From Diphasiastrum complanatum (taxonomy: Eukaryota; Streptophyta; Lycopodiopsida; Lycopodiales; Lycopodiaceae), in contig CM055097.1 in assembly GCA_029204225.1 (NCBI GenBank), forward strand, positions 25,639,039-25,703,038: a stretch of 64,000 nucleotides of DNA, given 5' to 3'. Position 1 is the first letter of the stretch, and every line of letters begins with the position of its first letter. A program made the translations under genes and the position numbers. Of this stretch, positions 31,421-43,073 are shown in pieces. The notes under the pieces are model-generated. The model ran no database searches. It was not told where the DNA came from and saw only the letters and a program-made list of their open reading frames with translations.

Positions 31421-31448
31421 GATGCACCCATGGTTGCATGGGTGCATC
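31421..31448. repeat. Short hairpin
   Basis: GATGCACCCATG and CATGGGTGCATC form a perfect 12-bp stem with a 4-nt loop. Lies a few bases from where copia homology begins. Confidence 0.75.
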
Positions 31449-31454
31449 TCCCAC

Positions 31455-31530
31455 TCTAGGAACATTTTTAGATCTTCAGAACTTGATCTTCACTTGAAAA
31501 GAGAGATATATAAACAGCTGATTTATAATA
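31455..31530 (-). repeat. Piece of copia LTR interior
   Basis: Reverse complement of about 40345-40420 (ATAAATCAGCTGTT…GATCTGAAAATGTTC). It abuts the broken end of the minus-strand integrase. Read as 3' LTR remnant of the second copia copy. Confidence 0.7.
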
Positions 31531-33348
31531 TTTTTTTACCAGTCTGATTTTTTGCATGCTCTTTGAATTGTCTGAACTTGATAAAAGCTTCTGATTTCTG
31601 CTTAATGAAGTAAACAGTTGTTCTTTGAGAGAATTCATCAATAAAAGTAATGAAATACTTTGCATCTAACAACGAAGGAGTTTGCATAGGTCCACATATA
31701 TCTGAATGAACAACATCTAATAGACCTTTTGTTGCATGCCTATGACTCGATCTAAAAGGAATCCTAGTCTGTTTTCCAAGGATGCAGCTATGGCAGATAG
31801 GGAAATCAACTTTACCAGAAGGATAGGCGAGATCAAGTGCAAGAGATTGTCTGGACATGTTCGATATAGATGCATAATTCAAGTGTCCTAAGCGATGATG
31901 CCATAATAATGCTTTATTGACAAGAACAAAGGTTTTCAAGGCTTGACTAGAATCGGAATAACAATGTGCCAATCTATATAAGTATCCATGCCTCTTGCCG
32001 AGTGCAAGGATCTTATTACTCCTATCAATAACTTTGCATTGATCAAACTCAAACTCCACCTTATGACCTAAATCTGTAATTCTACTTACTGATAACATAT
32101 TTGTAGAGATTTGGAACATACAAGACTTTTGACAGTAGTTTGAATTGATCATGCTGAAACCGTAATCTTACAGTACCGTCACCTTCGATAGTGTGAGTAC
32201 TATCGTCACCAAGATGAACATACTTCTTTGTGATGTAAGGTGTATAGGAATGAAAATTATCACGATGATTGGTCATATGTTGTGTAGCTCCAGAATCCAG
32301 AAATCATGAATCATCTGAATTCGTCTATATGTCTTTGATCATAAAAGCGCCTTTGTCCATTTCGACTTCAGGAGATGTTGTAATTGTATTTGCTTGTTGA
32401 TCCGGTTGCTTGGTTGTATTTTTTGCTTTGAGAATTTGGCAATTCTGGATCTCATGGTTATTGCGCTTGTAATACTTGCAAAACATCTTCTTCTTCAACG
32501 AATTTGGATTAGATGATTGTTCTTTACTTTGAGTCTTCTGATTCAATGCAAATTGCTTAGAGCTTTTCTGCTTTTGTCGTTTCGAGCCCTTGTTGACATA
32601 TAGGGCATGAGACGAAGAGGTAGATGAAGTGTCGTGACTTTTTCGATTACCTTCTTGCAGCAACATAGTGATAACTCTGGTAAGAGTTAAATCTAAGTGT
32701 GTCGTGATGATCATCACCCAATTCTCATATGTAGAGGGCAGGCTTGAAAGCAATGTCATAATTACGTCTTGATTGTTTATGACTGATCTGACAGTGGCCA
32801 TCTGTTGCAAGAGATTCTTAAACTGGTTAATATGATTGTGAAGAGAATCATTGTTCGACATCTTGAGTGTGAAGAATTTTCTTCGAAGATGTAACTTGGT
32901 AGTTACGTCTCTCACATCATATAGTGAGCTCGTCCCAAACTTCTTTCGAAGTTTTGGCTTCAGCTATGTGGCCAATTTGAGTATCTGATATATTGAGGAT
33001 AATAAGCGCAAAAGCTTTACCATCCTTCAACTTCCATTTTGAGTCGTCTGTGTCGTCTTCAGGCTTCACTTCGATACTTGTAACAACATGCCACAACTCA
33101 TTGGCAATTAGCAAGGTCTTCATCTTAAATTTCCATAGATGATAATTGGATCCATTCAACTTGTCTACGATAAAACCAGCTTTACTTTGAGATTGTCGAT
33201 AATTCGATTGTCGTTAAGAGAAAGATACAATGCCACGTTACAATTAGAAATCAATTCTCTGATACCGAAACAAATTGATTTGAATTGAAGAATAATTTGA
33301 TATCGTGAAAGATATCAAGTATAAGAGCTTGCGCTCTGAAGAATCAAC
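31531..33348 (-). pseudogene. Copia element A, left part: gag, protease, N-terminal integrase
   Basis: Ty1/copia proteins on minus, with frameshifts. gag from MNGSNYHLWKFKMKTLLI (33159) to SKEVWDELT, then in the next frame LHLRRKFFTLKMSNNDSLHN…LSSLPSTYENW. The zinc knuckle is damaged (CKYYKRNNHEIQNC, second Cys replaced by Tyr). Protease FLDSGATQHMTNH. Integrase zinc region LWHHRLGHLN…CHSCILGK and first catalytic Asp in HSDICGPM, ending abruptly at QTGKKI (~31531). The rest of integrase and RT continues, on the other strand, at 41328. Confidence 0.85.
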
Positions 33349-33360
33349 GCTCTGATACCA
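33349..33360 (-). other. Copia primer binding site
   Basis: Minus strand TGGTATCAGAGC directly after the LTR; initiator tRNA-Met type. Confidence 0.88.
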
Positions 33361-34353
33361 TGTTGGAAAGAGGTGTGTGAAAGATAGGTCAAATAAGATT
33401 CAAATAAAAAGAATTCGAACGACAAGAAAGAAAACTTATCGTGTCGAATAATATTCGAATAAAAAGAATTCGAACGACAAGAAAAGAAAACTTATCGTGC
33501 GCAGCAGAATAAACTATCTTCCTCTTTCTTCATGCATGATTATGCCTATCAATCTCGAACAAAACAATAGTGATAGACATCACATTCGATCTTATAGTAA
33601 CTAACTTTGAAATCATCAGTACTATAGTGATTACATAACCAAACATTAATGCATTGAATTATCAGACAAATAATTAATCGTGAAGAACTACAAAAACACA
33701 TACATTCTGAGACGAACCTGAATGCAATAAGAAGATAGTATTGATTCAGTATGAAAACAAAATAGAAGTAAATGAGTACAACAAGTTGCAGATCAAAGCC
33801 GCGTACTCTAAGCTATCTCTGAGCGGCTAAAATGAAAGTCTAAATTAAGCGCAATGCTGATAAGCAACACAATAGCAATCTCTAAACAACTCTAAGAAGT
33901 GAGCTAGAATGCTCAGGAGTGTTCAAGCTCGTAGGCTTGAGAGAGATAGAGCTAACTATTCAATACTTGCTGATCTATTGATCAAAACTTTCTTAAAACT
34001 ATAGGAATATGAACAGCTATTTATACTAAGCAAATGCAGCAACGTCCAATAGTAGGACAGTTGATCAGGTCGTCAATCATAATGGATAGTGAGCCGGCAT
34101 CCATCCAAAGTGAGCTGGCGTCCGTCCAGTTGAAATTTTGTATCTTCAATTAAGGCAAACAATATATTGTCTTTCACCTGACAAGATATTTGTTGGACCA
34201 TGCCCGAACGTTTATAAGTTGGATCCACATGCGAGCAGTTCCTGAGTACTTTTGCAGATTATGTAGAAACATGAAGAAAACTGCAAGTATGGATAATGAG
34301 TTGGACAAAGATTAAAATGTCGATTAGTCTACTAGTAGGAGAATAATCCAACA
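33361..34353 (-). repeat. 5' LTR of copia element A
   Basis: 993 bp, TGTTGG…CCAACA on both strands. Its outer (34353) side carries GCCTA in gene orientation, matching ACCTA at the far end of the right part (43074-43078). Contains two copies of a TTCGAACGACAAGAAA-type 45-bp repeat near 33411-33490. Confidence 0.92.
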
Positions 34354-34900
34354 TAGGCATGGAGGACTAGATCCATGTTAATTGCGAGGGTAAATAATGT
34401 CGGGTAAATGCCCATTGCTTGGAAGAGTGGGTCGGCTGCTTGAATCCATGGTGCGACCAGAGACTCAGAAGGTAGGGCCCAAATTTGGGTAGCTATGGGT
34501 ATATCATGCTCGGTGACCTGTTTGGTGTTGTCAAAAGAAGAGGATGATGCTATGAGGATGGAGGTCTGTTAAGAATAAGAGTGAGTAGTGACTGGGATGG
34601 GAAAAGGGAAAAAGATCTCAAAAAAAGAGAAAAAGACGTTAAAAATAGTGGAGAAGGCTTCAAAGAAAAAGATGGAATTTGTGTGAATGCAGATGGAAAT
34701 GGCGGCAATGAGTCTACGACGAGTGGATATGAGGGCTAATGGCAGTGTATGAGAAGTTTTGTCGCAAACGGAGAACGTTGATTTTTCACTAGGAAATTCA
34801 ACAGAGCTTCGCTAGGAAAGTGAGAAATGACTCAAATTCTTATCTTATATAAAAGAAAAATAGAGGGCGTATTAAGGGAAGTGCAATTTCCACTGCCCAG
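34354..34900 (-). pseudogene. Family X copy 2, left half, with promoter-like TATA
   Basis: On minus the last part reads FDNTKQVTEHDIPIATQI, PWIQAADPLFQAMGIYP, TLFTLAINMDLVLHA, then Y split by the copia insertion. Upstream TTTTATATAAGATAAG (~34835-34850) is a good TATA box about 350 bp before the coding part. The continuation (TWDEKKNRFHFLYQ…) is at 43074 on the other strand. Function unknown. Confidence 0.5.
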
Positions 34901-35129
34901 TTCCAAACCAAATTTTGTTAGGGACCTTATCACAAAATTCTAAGACCCCAGAGAAGTCTGCGAGAGTTCTTGAGCTGATTTGACTACCCTACGAAGGTTC
35001 CCTACGAAGTTTCAGCAGGCTCTACAAGGGTTGAACTCTCGCAGGAATGGAACTCTTGCACAACTTGCTCCATATATCATATTTTCAAAATCTGGCCATG
35101 TAGACAGTCAATTTCACTGCTTTGATTTC

Positions 35130-36640
35130 ACTTTGTGAACTCCTTGTCACTGGGTGGATAGGGCCAATATAGTCCAATTCCACTTTTCGAATGGTGCTTG
35201 AGCTAGCACCGGATGCAATAGATCATAATTCAATCTTGTTGGTCTTCTAGCTTGTTGGCATATATCACATTTTCTCAAGTATTCTTTCGTATTCTTATGA
35301 ATCATTGGACACCAACATCCTGATTGCAAGATCTTGTGAACTGTAATGTCCAATGCAAAATTACCTCCACCCATGTCTTTATGTGAAAGCGAAATAATAT
35401 AAGTGGCTTTATGTGGAAGAGTACATCTTCGAAGGATTCCATCTGATCCTCATTGATACAACTGTCCGGCAATCAGCTGATAAGGTCTAGCCTTTAAAAT
35501 CATCTTCCGTTGTCCCGCCTTTGGTAGTGATTTATCTGGTTGGCCCCGCAACTATGTCAGTGGCCCATTTTGGTACTGTATCAATATAAAACAAGGCAGC
35601 ATCCAGTATCTCATCATCGAGTTGGGTTTCCATCTCCTTCCCTTTAATTCTGAACCATGATCTGCCATATAATGTTGCTTATCCTTGCAAACCACTATCC
35701 GAAAATCAAGCTCCAACAACAGAAGCAACCATCGAGTAATTTGCCCTGTGTTGCAATTTTTATTCACAAGATAAATGAAGGGTTGATGGTCCATACAAAA
35801 TGAATGGCCATCAAATAATGCCTAAACTTCTTAACCGCATAAATCATTGCCAATGCTTCCCGCTCTGTGGTAGAGTTCATCTCTGAGTCACTGAACTGTC
35901 GGCTGGCAAATTGGATTGTAAAATCCTTTTTGCACTCTCCTGGCTGGGTTAAGATGGCTCCAATAGCATACTTTGATGCATCTATACGCACATGAATTTC
36001 TATTGTCCAATTGGGTGGTCGTAAGATTGGCGCTAAGACCAATGCATCCTTACGTATTAGGAATACCTGTAAGGCTTCCTCTGTCCAATGTGGTTCTGTC
36101 GTCAGCTTGTAGATTGGTCTTGCTGACTTCACAAAATCTAGAATGAATATCCAGTAGTAGTTAGCATGACCCATAAAAACATAGACACTGTGAATTGTCT
36201 CTAGTGGTGGTAGATCAACAATGACCCTTATCTTTGATAATTTAGTGGCGATTCCGTGTCTTGATACTATGTGGTCCAATATCAGGCCATGCGTCACCCA
36301 AAATTGACACTTTTTTGGATTCAAGGAGATCTGATATTCGCGTCATTGCTTCAACACTGTCTCCAGGTTGGATAGGTGTTTTGAGTTCGGCCCATGCGTG
36401 CATAGATCATCCAAGAATATCTCCAACAACTTCTGTAGGTGCTCTTTGAATGTCGTTTGCATAACTCGTTGAAAAGTGCTTGCGACACTGCAAAGTCGAA
36501 ACAACACACTTTATAGGCAAAGGTTCCCCATTCAGTGGTGAATGTTGTCTTATGCTGAAACTGTCCAGGAAACTGTAGGCTTCTGCTCCTGCTACTCGAT
36601 CCAAAACACTTTCTGTGAAAGGCAAGGAAAAATGATCTTT
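35130..36640 (-). pseudogene. Decayed Ty3/gypsy pol (RT, RNase H, integrase zinc region)
   Basis: Tat/Athila-type wording in several frames: PFTESVLDRVAGAEAYSFLD (RT), MNPKKCQFWVTHGLILDHIV, IDASKYAIGAILTQ (RNase H), LVNKNCNTGQITRWLLLLLE, then GGNFALDITVHKILQSGCWC and KCDICQQARRPTR (integrase zinc region). Several stops and frameshifts; LTRs and gag not seen. The 34900-35130 flank has no identifiable feature. Confidence 0.82.
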
Positions 36641-37210
<570 letters not shown>

Positions 37211-37255
37211 TGAGAGAGAGAAACTGATACATCTAACATTTTCAACTTTTGCAGA

Positions 37256-38218
37256 AGAAGGACCATAAGTTGGTTTCAAGAAAAAGAGTTGCAAGCGAGA
37301 TCGAGAATATTATTGATAGGATAAATCACATGAATATTGATTTTGGATCATCATTGGCCCTAGATGATGCTTTTGTTGCATGATATAATCAGTTCATCAA
37401 TGCCTTGTGATTCAATCCATGTCTCCAAATCTCTAGAAGGTTCTTACCACCCAACCACACCTATCCTAGATGTTGCACATGAGTCCTCCATGATACTCCA
37501 CGTGGATTCCAAAAACTTGACCACCCCTTTAAAAAAGAGAACACGTCTTGGACGTATTATGACTAGTTTGAAAGATAACTACAAATTACTACGCATTGTT
37601 GATGTGTCAAAAGACATTCTAGGTCCTTTGTTTGACCTTCCTCTTCCACCTAGCTTGCAACCATTAGTAAAAACTTTCATTAGAAGTAGATATTCGTGTT
37701 GGCCACTCCAATCACCATTACCATTAAATGGAACACCATTTACGTATTGGGGTCGAATGTACATGATCATGCCTAGTGAACACCTTCCTGAGGCTGCTTT
37801 GGGCCTTTTTGCATTGAGTAGTATTGAGGTCCCTTTAAATAATGTTGTGACATTGATGCCATATGCAGGACCTCAATACAATTGGGGTGATTGGCATGCT
37901 TTGTGTCGTCACCAATGGAGGATGCAAGTATATGGCTTGAATGCAAATGCAAATCGTACATACATTGATGGACGTCCAGATGTGCATGGAAACATTGCTG
38001 CATATATAAATAGTTCCATTGGCCACCCTCTATTGACAAATTGTGATTTTGAAGAACGCACCGATGGAAAAGAAGAATATTTTACTAGGAACGTAAAGGG
38101 CACTGATGTAATGGTCTGTGCTAGTAGATCTATTAGGTTTGGGGAGGAAATGTTCATCAAGTATAGTTTCAACCGTCCTCTACCCAAATGTTTGCAAAAG
38201 ACAATAAGTCAAATGTGA
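37256..38218 (+). CDS. SET-like domain protein (partial or recently broken gene)
   Basis: A TTTTGCAG acceptor-like site precedes KKDHKLVSRKRVASEIENII, but this short frame stops and the open frame from ATG 37364 gives 284 residues. Its C-terminal half resembles a divergent SET domain: FTYWGRMYMIMPSEHLPE, DGRPDVHGNIAAYINSS (like the SET N-H/N..+.N block), ASRSIRFGEEMFIKYS (like R.I..GEE+...Y). Such domains methylate lysines, but the canonical NHSC is replaced (IAAYINSS), so activity is uncertain. The N-terminal 90 residues match nothing I know. A CACTA transposase fragment follows 370 bp downstream on the same strand; the gene may be cargo. Confidence 0.6.
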
Positions 38219-38583
38219 AGATTTAAAATTTGTTGATATGTAGAGATGTATAATCCATGCATCTTGATTGTATTTGGTTTGTGTCATTGAATATGTCAAA
38301 TGTTAGGAGCATTATTCGTCATTTGCCTAGATGTTTACATAAGATAATAATTGAAAGCTTATGAATGTGAAACTCATAAATATGTAGATATGTAGAAGCG
38401 TGCAATTCTTTGACTTCATTGAATGTTAACAAGTTGAAATGTCTAATAGATACATTGGTATGTTCATACTTTTTAAACTAAGAGGTAATTTATATTCATA
38501 TGCAACATTTAGATCTATCAAGTATTGAGAGGAAATGTTTATCAAGCATTGTTTCAGCCTACTTCTTGTTATTTTGATATATA

Positions 38584-39063
38584 GGATTCTTCATCCTCAT
38601 TTAGTGTTGGAGACAATAATCCTCGTAATAGTCGATGTAGACGACGAATGCAATACAACGGTCCTCATATAAGGCAATTACCTCGTCGTCTACATCAAGG
38701 CTTAAAAGAGATGATGAAAATTGATGAGCGCATTAATAAAGAGACTAATGCATCTAAATCTAGCTCATCTAGATCTACTTCTTCGCAAACAAGCTCCAAC
38801 GATGAAAGCTTCCAATGAATGATGAATTTGAAGTCATGGGAGACATGTTGGATGATATGTACGAGAACAATAGTGCAGCTAGACACAATGAACAAGATGA
38901 GGAGGCACTTTTGTCTAAAGAAGAAAAGAAATTGCGAGAAGAATCAAAGACTGCATTGTATCCTGGAGCAAAGACATCTCGTTTGGCGACTTCTCTACTT
39001 CTATTAAATCTTCAAGCCAAATACAGATGGAGTGACCAAAGCCTCACATCATTATTTGAGTAA
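38584..39063 (+). pseudogene. CACTA (En/Spm) TNP2-type transposase, N-terminal piece
   Basis: After ATATATAG: DSSSSFSVGDNNPRNSRCRRR, then QLPRRLHQGLKEMMKIDER, a Ser-rich linker and, in the next frame from 38815, EALLSKEEKKLREESKTALY, PGAKTSRLATSLLLLNLQAK and YRWSDQSLTSLFE. The last block resembles the TNP2 entry motif (…LYPGS+.S+L.ATL.L.N…). The transposase core is absent after 39063. No CACTA terminal repeats seen. Confidence 0.5.
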
Positions 39064-39740
39064 ATTTTTTTCATCTACTTGTCATTTTTGCTTTGAAACA
39101 AAATTTACAATTTGGTAGATTTAGAAAATATTTGAATGTATAGGTGTGGATCCAAAACACCACATTCAATCTGATTCTAATTCCACCTAGGTCTATAAAC
39201 AATTCCCCATTGGGAAATCACTTTTACCTAGCGAGAAATTGTCTCTTACAATTCTCATCAATATGCCTATGTTTTAACGACTAGTTTATGCATGCATTAG
39301 ACCTAAGTCCATGGAATACATTGTAGATTCACAAGAATAGAATTTTGCGAAACTCTATGAGAAATGAGTACTATTCCACAACCAAAATCTCCACCAGAGA
39401 TTCACTCAAAAGAATATATTGCAAAGTGAATTTCCTAGTTCTGATACAAATTAATCGGACTTGTGATCAACAAAACTTCTCTACTACAAGAGTGTTTTCT
39501 AATTTTTTTCTCTTATATCTTCTGACTAGATATCTACTATAACCCTTAGATGATTTTTGTAATATCAAAATATCCTATCGTTTCTGATTTAAGAAACAGG
39601 TCCTCAACTATTCAAATAATAGATTCCTCTTGAAATCTTTGATAGATGATTCTCTGCTCAATTCTTTCTACTTCTCTCCCTAATAATAAGAAACCACACG
39701 AGGTTCCTAAGGGTACATATCATTCTAGATATGCCCAAGG
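39064..39740. other. No recognisable feature
   Basis: AT-rich, stops in all frames. May include an LTR remnant but no paired copy was seen. Confidence 0.4.
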
Positions 39741-40618
39741 TGTTGGATTATTCTCCTTCCTACTAATTGACTAATCGATTTTAATCTTTGTCCAATTGTT
39801 TATCCAGTTTCGCAGATTTTTCTGTGTTTTTTTACAGTCTGCAAAATTACAAGTGTTTTTACACAGTCTGCAGAAATACACTGAGTTTGACAACATTGTC
39901 GCATTTTTCGTCTGTCAAGAATTACGAGTAAAATTATAGCATCACATTTTCTTAGCGACACTATCGCTTGTCAAGAATTACGAGTAAAATTACAATGTCA
40001 CATTTTTCGCATTTTAGCAACACTGTCGCCTGTCAAGAATTACGAGTAAATATGCAGAGTTGCATTTTTCAAAATGCCTCAAATGTTAAGGAAATGACTC
40101 TGACAAAGTGTGGGGCTACCCTAAATGAGATTTAAGGACACTGTCTGGTTTTTCGCAAAAAGCCGACACGGTCGCCTGTGACAGTTTTAGTTCATTTCTG
40201 CAGAGTGACAGTTTTAGTTCATTTATGTAGACAGACTGTTTACGGCCAATTTTCACCGCTTATTAGCAATCAATTTCTAAGAAGGAACTGGTTGAATGCC
40301 AACAGACACCAGAACTGGCAATCGCATTTGACGACCTAATTACTTGGTATAAATCAGCTGTTCATACATCTCTCTTTTCAAGTGAAGATCAAGTTCTAAA
40401 GATCTGAAAATGTTCACGATTAGAAGTATTGTTGTTAGCTCTCTATCAAGCTTTCAAGCTTGAACTCTCTTGAGCATTCTAGCTCAGTCTTTTAGGAATT
40501 TATTTTAGAGTTGCTATTGCGCTATTGCTTATTAGCAGAGTTGCTTATTTCAGACTTATTCTCAGTTACTCAGAGACAACTTAGTTTTCGCTACAATTTA
40601 TCCATCCTATTTCTGACA
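39741..40618 (+). repeat. LTR of copia element B
   Basis: 878 bp, starts TGTTGGATTATTCTCC exactly like the element A LTR (opposite strand) and ends CTGACA before the PBS. Contains three imperfect TGTCAAGAATTACGAGTAAA units (~39917-40050). Shorter and divergent at the 3' end compared with A. Confidence 0.85.
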
Positions 40619-40630
40619 TGGTATCAAAGC
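40619..40630 (+). other. Primer binding site of copia B
   Basis: TGGTATCAAAGC, one change from the initiator tRNA-Met complement, directly after the LTR. Confidence 0.8.
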
Positions 40631-40679
40631 ATGATATCAGAGCATTCCATTCTTAAATCAGAACTTCTATCATAGCAGA

Positions 40680-41210
40680 AGCAGACTCAAAGTCAAGCAC
40701 AAACATCAGATCCACAATCGAAGAAGAAGATGTTTTGTAGGTATTGCAAGCACAATAAGCATGAGATCAAGGATTGCCGAATTCTCCAAGCAAAGAATGC
40801 AGCCAAGCAACCTAATCAATAAGCAAACGCAGTTTTATCATCTCCCTAGGTCGAAGTGGATGAAGTCGTATTCATGGTCAAAGACCAAAGCGCATTTTTG
40901 GATGATTCATGGTTTCTTGATTCTGGAGCAACTCAACACATGACCAATCAACGTCAGATTTTCAACTCCTACACACCTTACAGCACGAAGAAATTTGTTC
41001 ATCTTGGTGACAGTAGTACTCACACTATTGAAGGTGAAGGTACTGTAAGATTGCGATTTCAGCATGATTAGTTCAGACTACTATCAAAGGTGTTGTATGT
41101 TCCTAAACTTTCTACAAATATGTTATCAGTAAGTAGAATTATAGATTTAGATCATAAGGTAGAATTCAAATCTGATCAATGTAAAATCATTGATAGGAGA
41201 GTATCTTCCT
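40680..41210 (+). pseudogene. Copia B: gag zinc knuckle and protease
   Basis: KKKMFCRYCKHNKHEIKDC (intact CX2CX4HX4C knuckle), LDSGATQHMTNQ (protease), then FVHLGDSSTHTIEGEGTVRL and STNMLSVSRIIDLDHKVEF up to QCKIIDR. Most of gag is missing between PBS and knuckle. One or two stops. Homology to the start of integrase ends at ~41208. Confidence 0.82.
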
Positions 41211-41327
41211 TCTTTGCACCATCTGTGACTGATAAGTACCATTTAGGTACTCTCTTGGGAATTTCAGCATCAGGCTTGCCTTTGTCCAATGGATTTTCTA
41301 TATCAAAATCCACTTCCTTCTTGATTC

Positions 41328-42575
41328 GACAACGGGGGAGAATACATCTCTGCCAAATTCAAGGAGTACTGCCTCAACAACGGCATTGAGAAACAATACA
41401 TTACTTCCTATTTGCCTCAGTCAAATGGTCTTGTTGAGAGAAATAACAGCACCTTAGTCGAATCGACAAAGTGCATGTTATGACATTGGACACTTCCGAA
41501 GTCCTTTTGGACTGAAGCTGTTTCAACAGCAACCTATATTCTAAACAGATGTCCTACTAAAGGTCTTTGACACAAAACACGATTTGAAGTTTGAACAGGT
41601 ACCAAACCTTCTTTATCGAATTTAAAAGTTTTTGGATGTACTACTTATGCGCAGATTCCTCATGATATCAGGAAGAAGCTCAACTTCCAGAGTATCAAAT
41701 GTATTTTCATCAGCTACACTACTTCAGATCAAGCCTACAAGTTGTTCGATCCCATCAAGTCGAAAATATTCACTAGCCGAGATGTCATCTTCATCGAAGA
41801 TCAGTGTATCGACCTCAAAGGAAAAGACAAAGCCCATATAGCCGACTTGTCTAACTCGTCCGACATATTGAACTTCGAGGTTCCTCAATCGACTATTCCC
41901 ATTGAAGATCCAAGCTCATCTACTTTTGATGAACAACATATTAACGACAAATCCGAAGAAGATGATGTCGCAGTTCAGCAACTACAGTATGATGAAAATA
42001 ATCAACTTCCTCCATTTTTCAGAAGATCATCAAGGACTAGCAGACCATCTACGAGGTATATCAACAAGTTTGCAACCTATCTTGTTCAGGAGCCGACGAC
42101 TATCGAAGAGACACTCAGTCAGCCTGATTTCGATCTCTGGAAAGAAGCTATGGATAAAGAGTATTCATCTCTTATCAAGAACCAGACATGGACAATTGTC
42201 GAATTACCTGCTAGCAGAAACATAGTTGATTGTAAATGGATTTTCAAAGTCAAGTACAAAGCAGACGGAAGCATCGACAGAAGAAAAGCCCGACTTGTTG
42301 CCAGAGGATTTTCTCAAGTATACAACATTGATTACACTGAGACCTTTAGTCCAGTAGTCAAGCATTCTTCTATTCGACTTTTGTTATCGTTTGCTGCTGC
42401 AGCAGGTTTGGAAATACATCAAATGGGTGTACAGACATCATATCTCAATGGAGTTATCGAAGAGGGCATTTACATGGTGCAACCCGAAGGTTATATTATC
42501 GAAGGTAAACACAATCATGTGTGTAAATTCCATAAGGCACTTTATGGCTTGAAGCAATATGCTTGAGCATGGTTT
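41328..42575 (+). pseudogene. Copia element A, right part: C-terminal integrase and N-terminal RT
   Basis: Begins DNGGEYISAKFKEYCLNNGI (second catalytic Asp), then LPQSNGLVERNNSTLVE (catalytic Glu), VFGCTTYAQIP, and from 41742 one open frame of 274 codons: linker, DFDLWKEAMDKEYSSLIKNQ, WIFKVKYKADGSIDRRKARL and VARGFSQVYNIDYTETFSPV (RT), ending at HKALYGLKQYA. Catalytic YVDD and RNase H are missing: the sequence jumps to LTR. It picks up just where the minus-strand integrase at 31531 stops. Confidence 0.85.
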
Positions 42576-42584
42576 CAAAGGATC

Positions 42585-43073
42585 AATTAATTCAGACTTT
42601 CATTTTAGCCATTCAGAGATAACTTAGAGTACGCGGCTTCGATCCGCAACTTGTTGTACTCATTTACTTCTATTTCGTTTTCATACTGAATCAATACTAT
42701 CTTCTTATTGCATTCAGGTTCGTCTCAGAATGTATGCGTTTCTATAGTTCTTCGCGACTAATTATTTGTCTGATAATTCATTGCATTAATGTTTGGTTAC
42801 GTAATCACTGTAGTACTGATGATTTCAAAGTTAGTTACTACAAGATAGAACGTGATGTCTGTTACTATTGTTTTGTTCGAAATTGATAGGCATAGTCATG
42901 CATGAAGAAAGAGGAAGATAGTTCATTCCGCTGCGCACAATAAGTTTTCTTTCTTGTCGTTCAAATTTTTTTTATTCGAATCTTATTCGACACAATAAGT
43001 TTTCTTTCTTGTCATTCAAATTCTTTTTATTCAAATCTTATTTGACCTATCTTTCACACACCTCTTTCCAACA
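42585..43073 (+). repeat. 3' LTR (inner part and end) of copia element A
   Basis: Near-identical to the reverse complement of about 33361-33850, ending CACACCTCTTTCCAACA. Followed by ACCTA, the partner of GCCTA at the left part. Confidence 0.88.
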
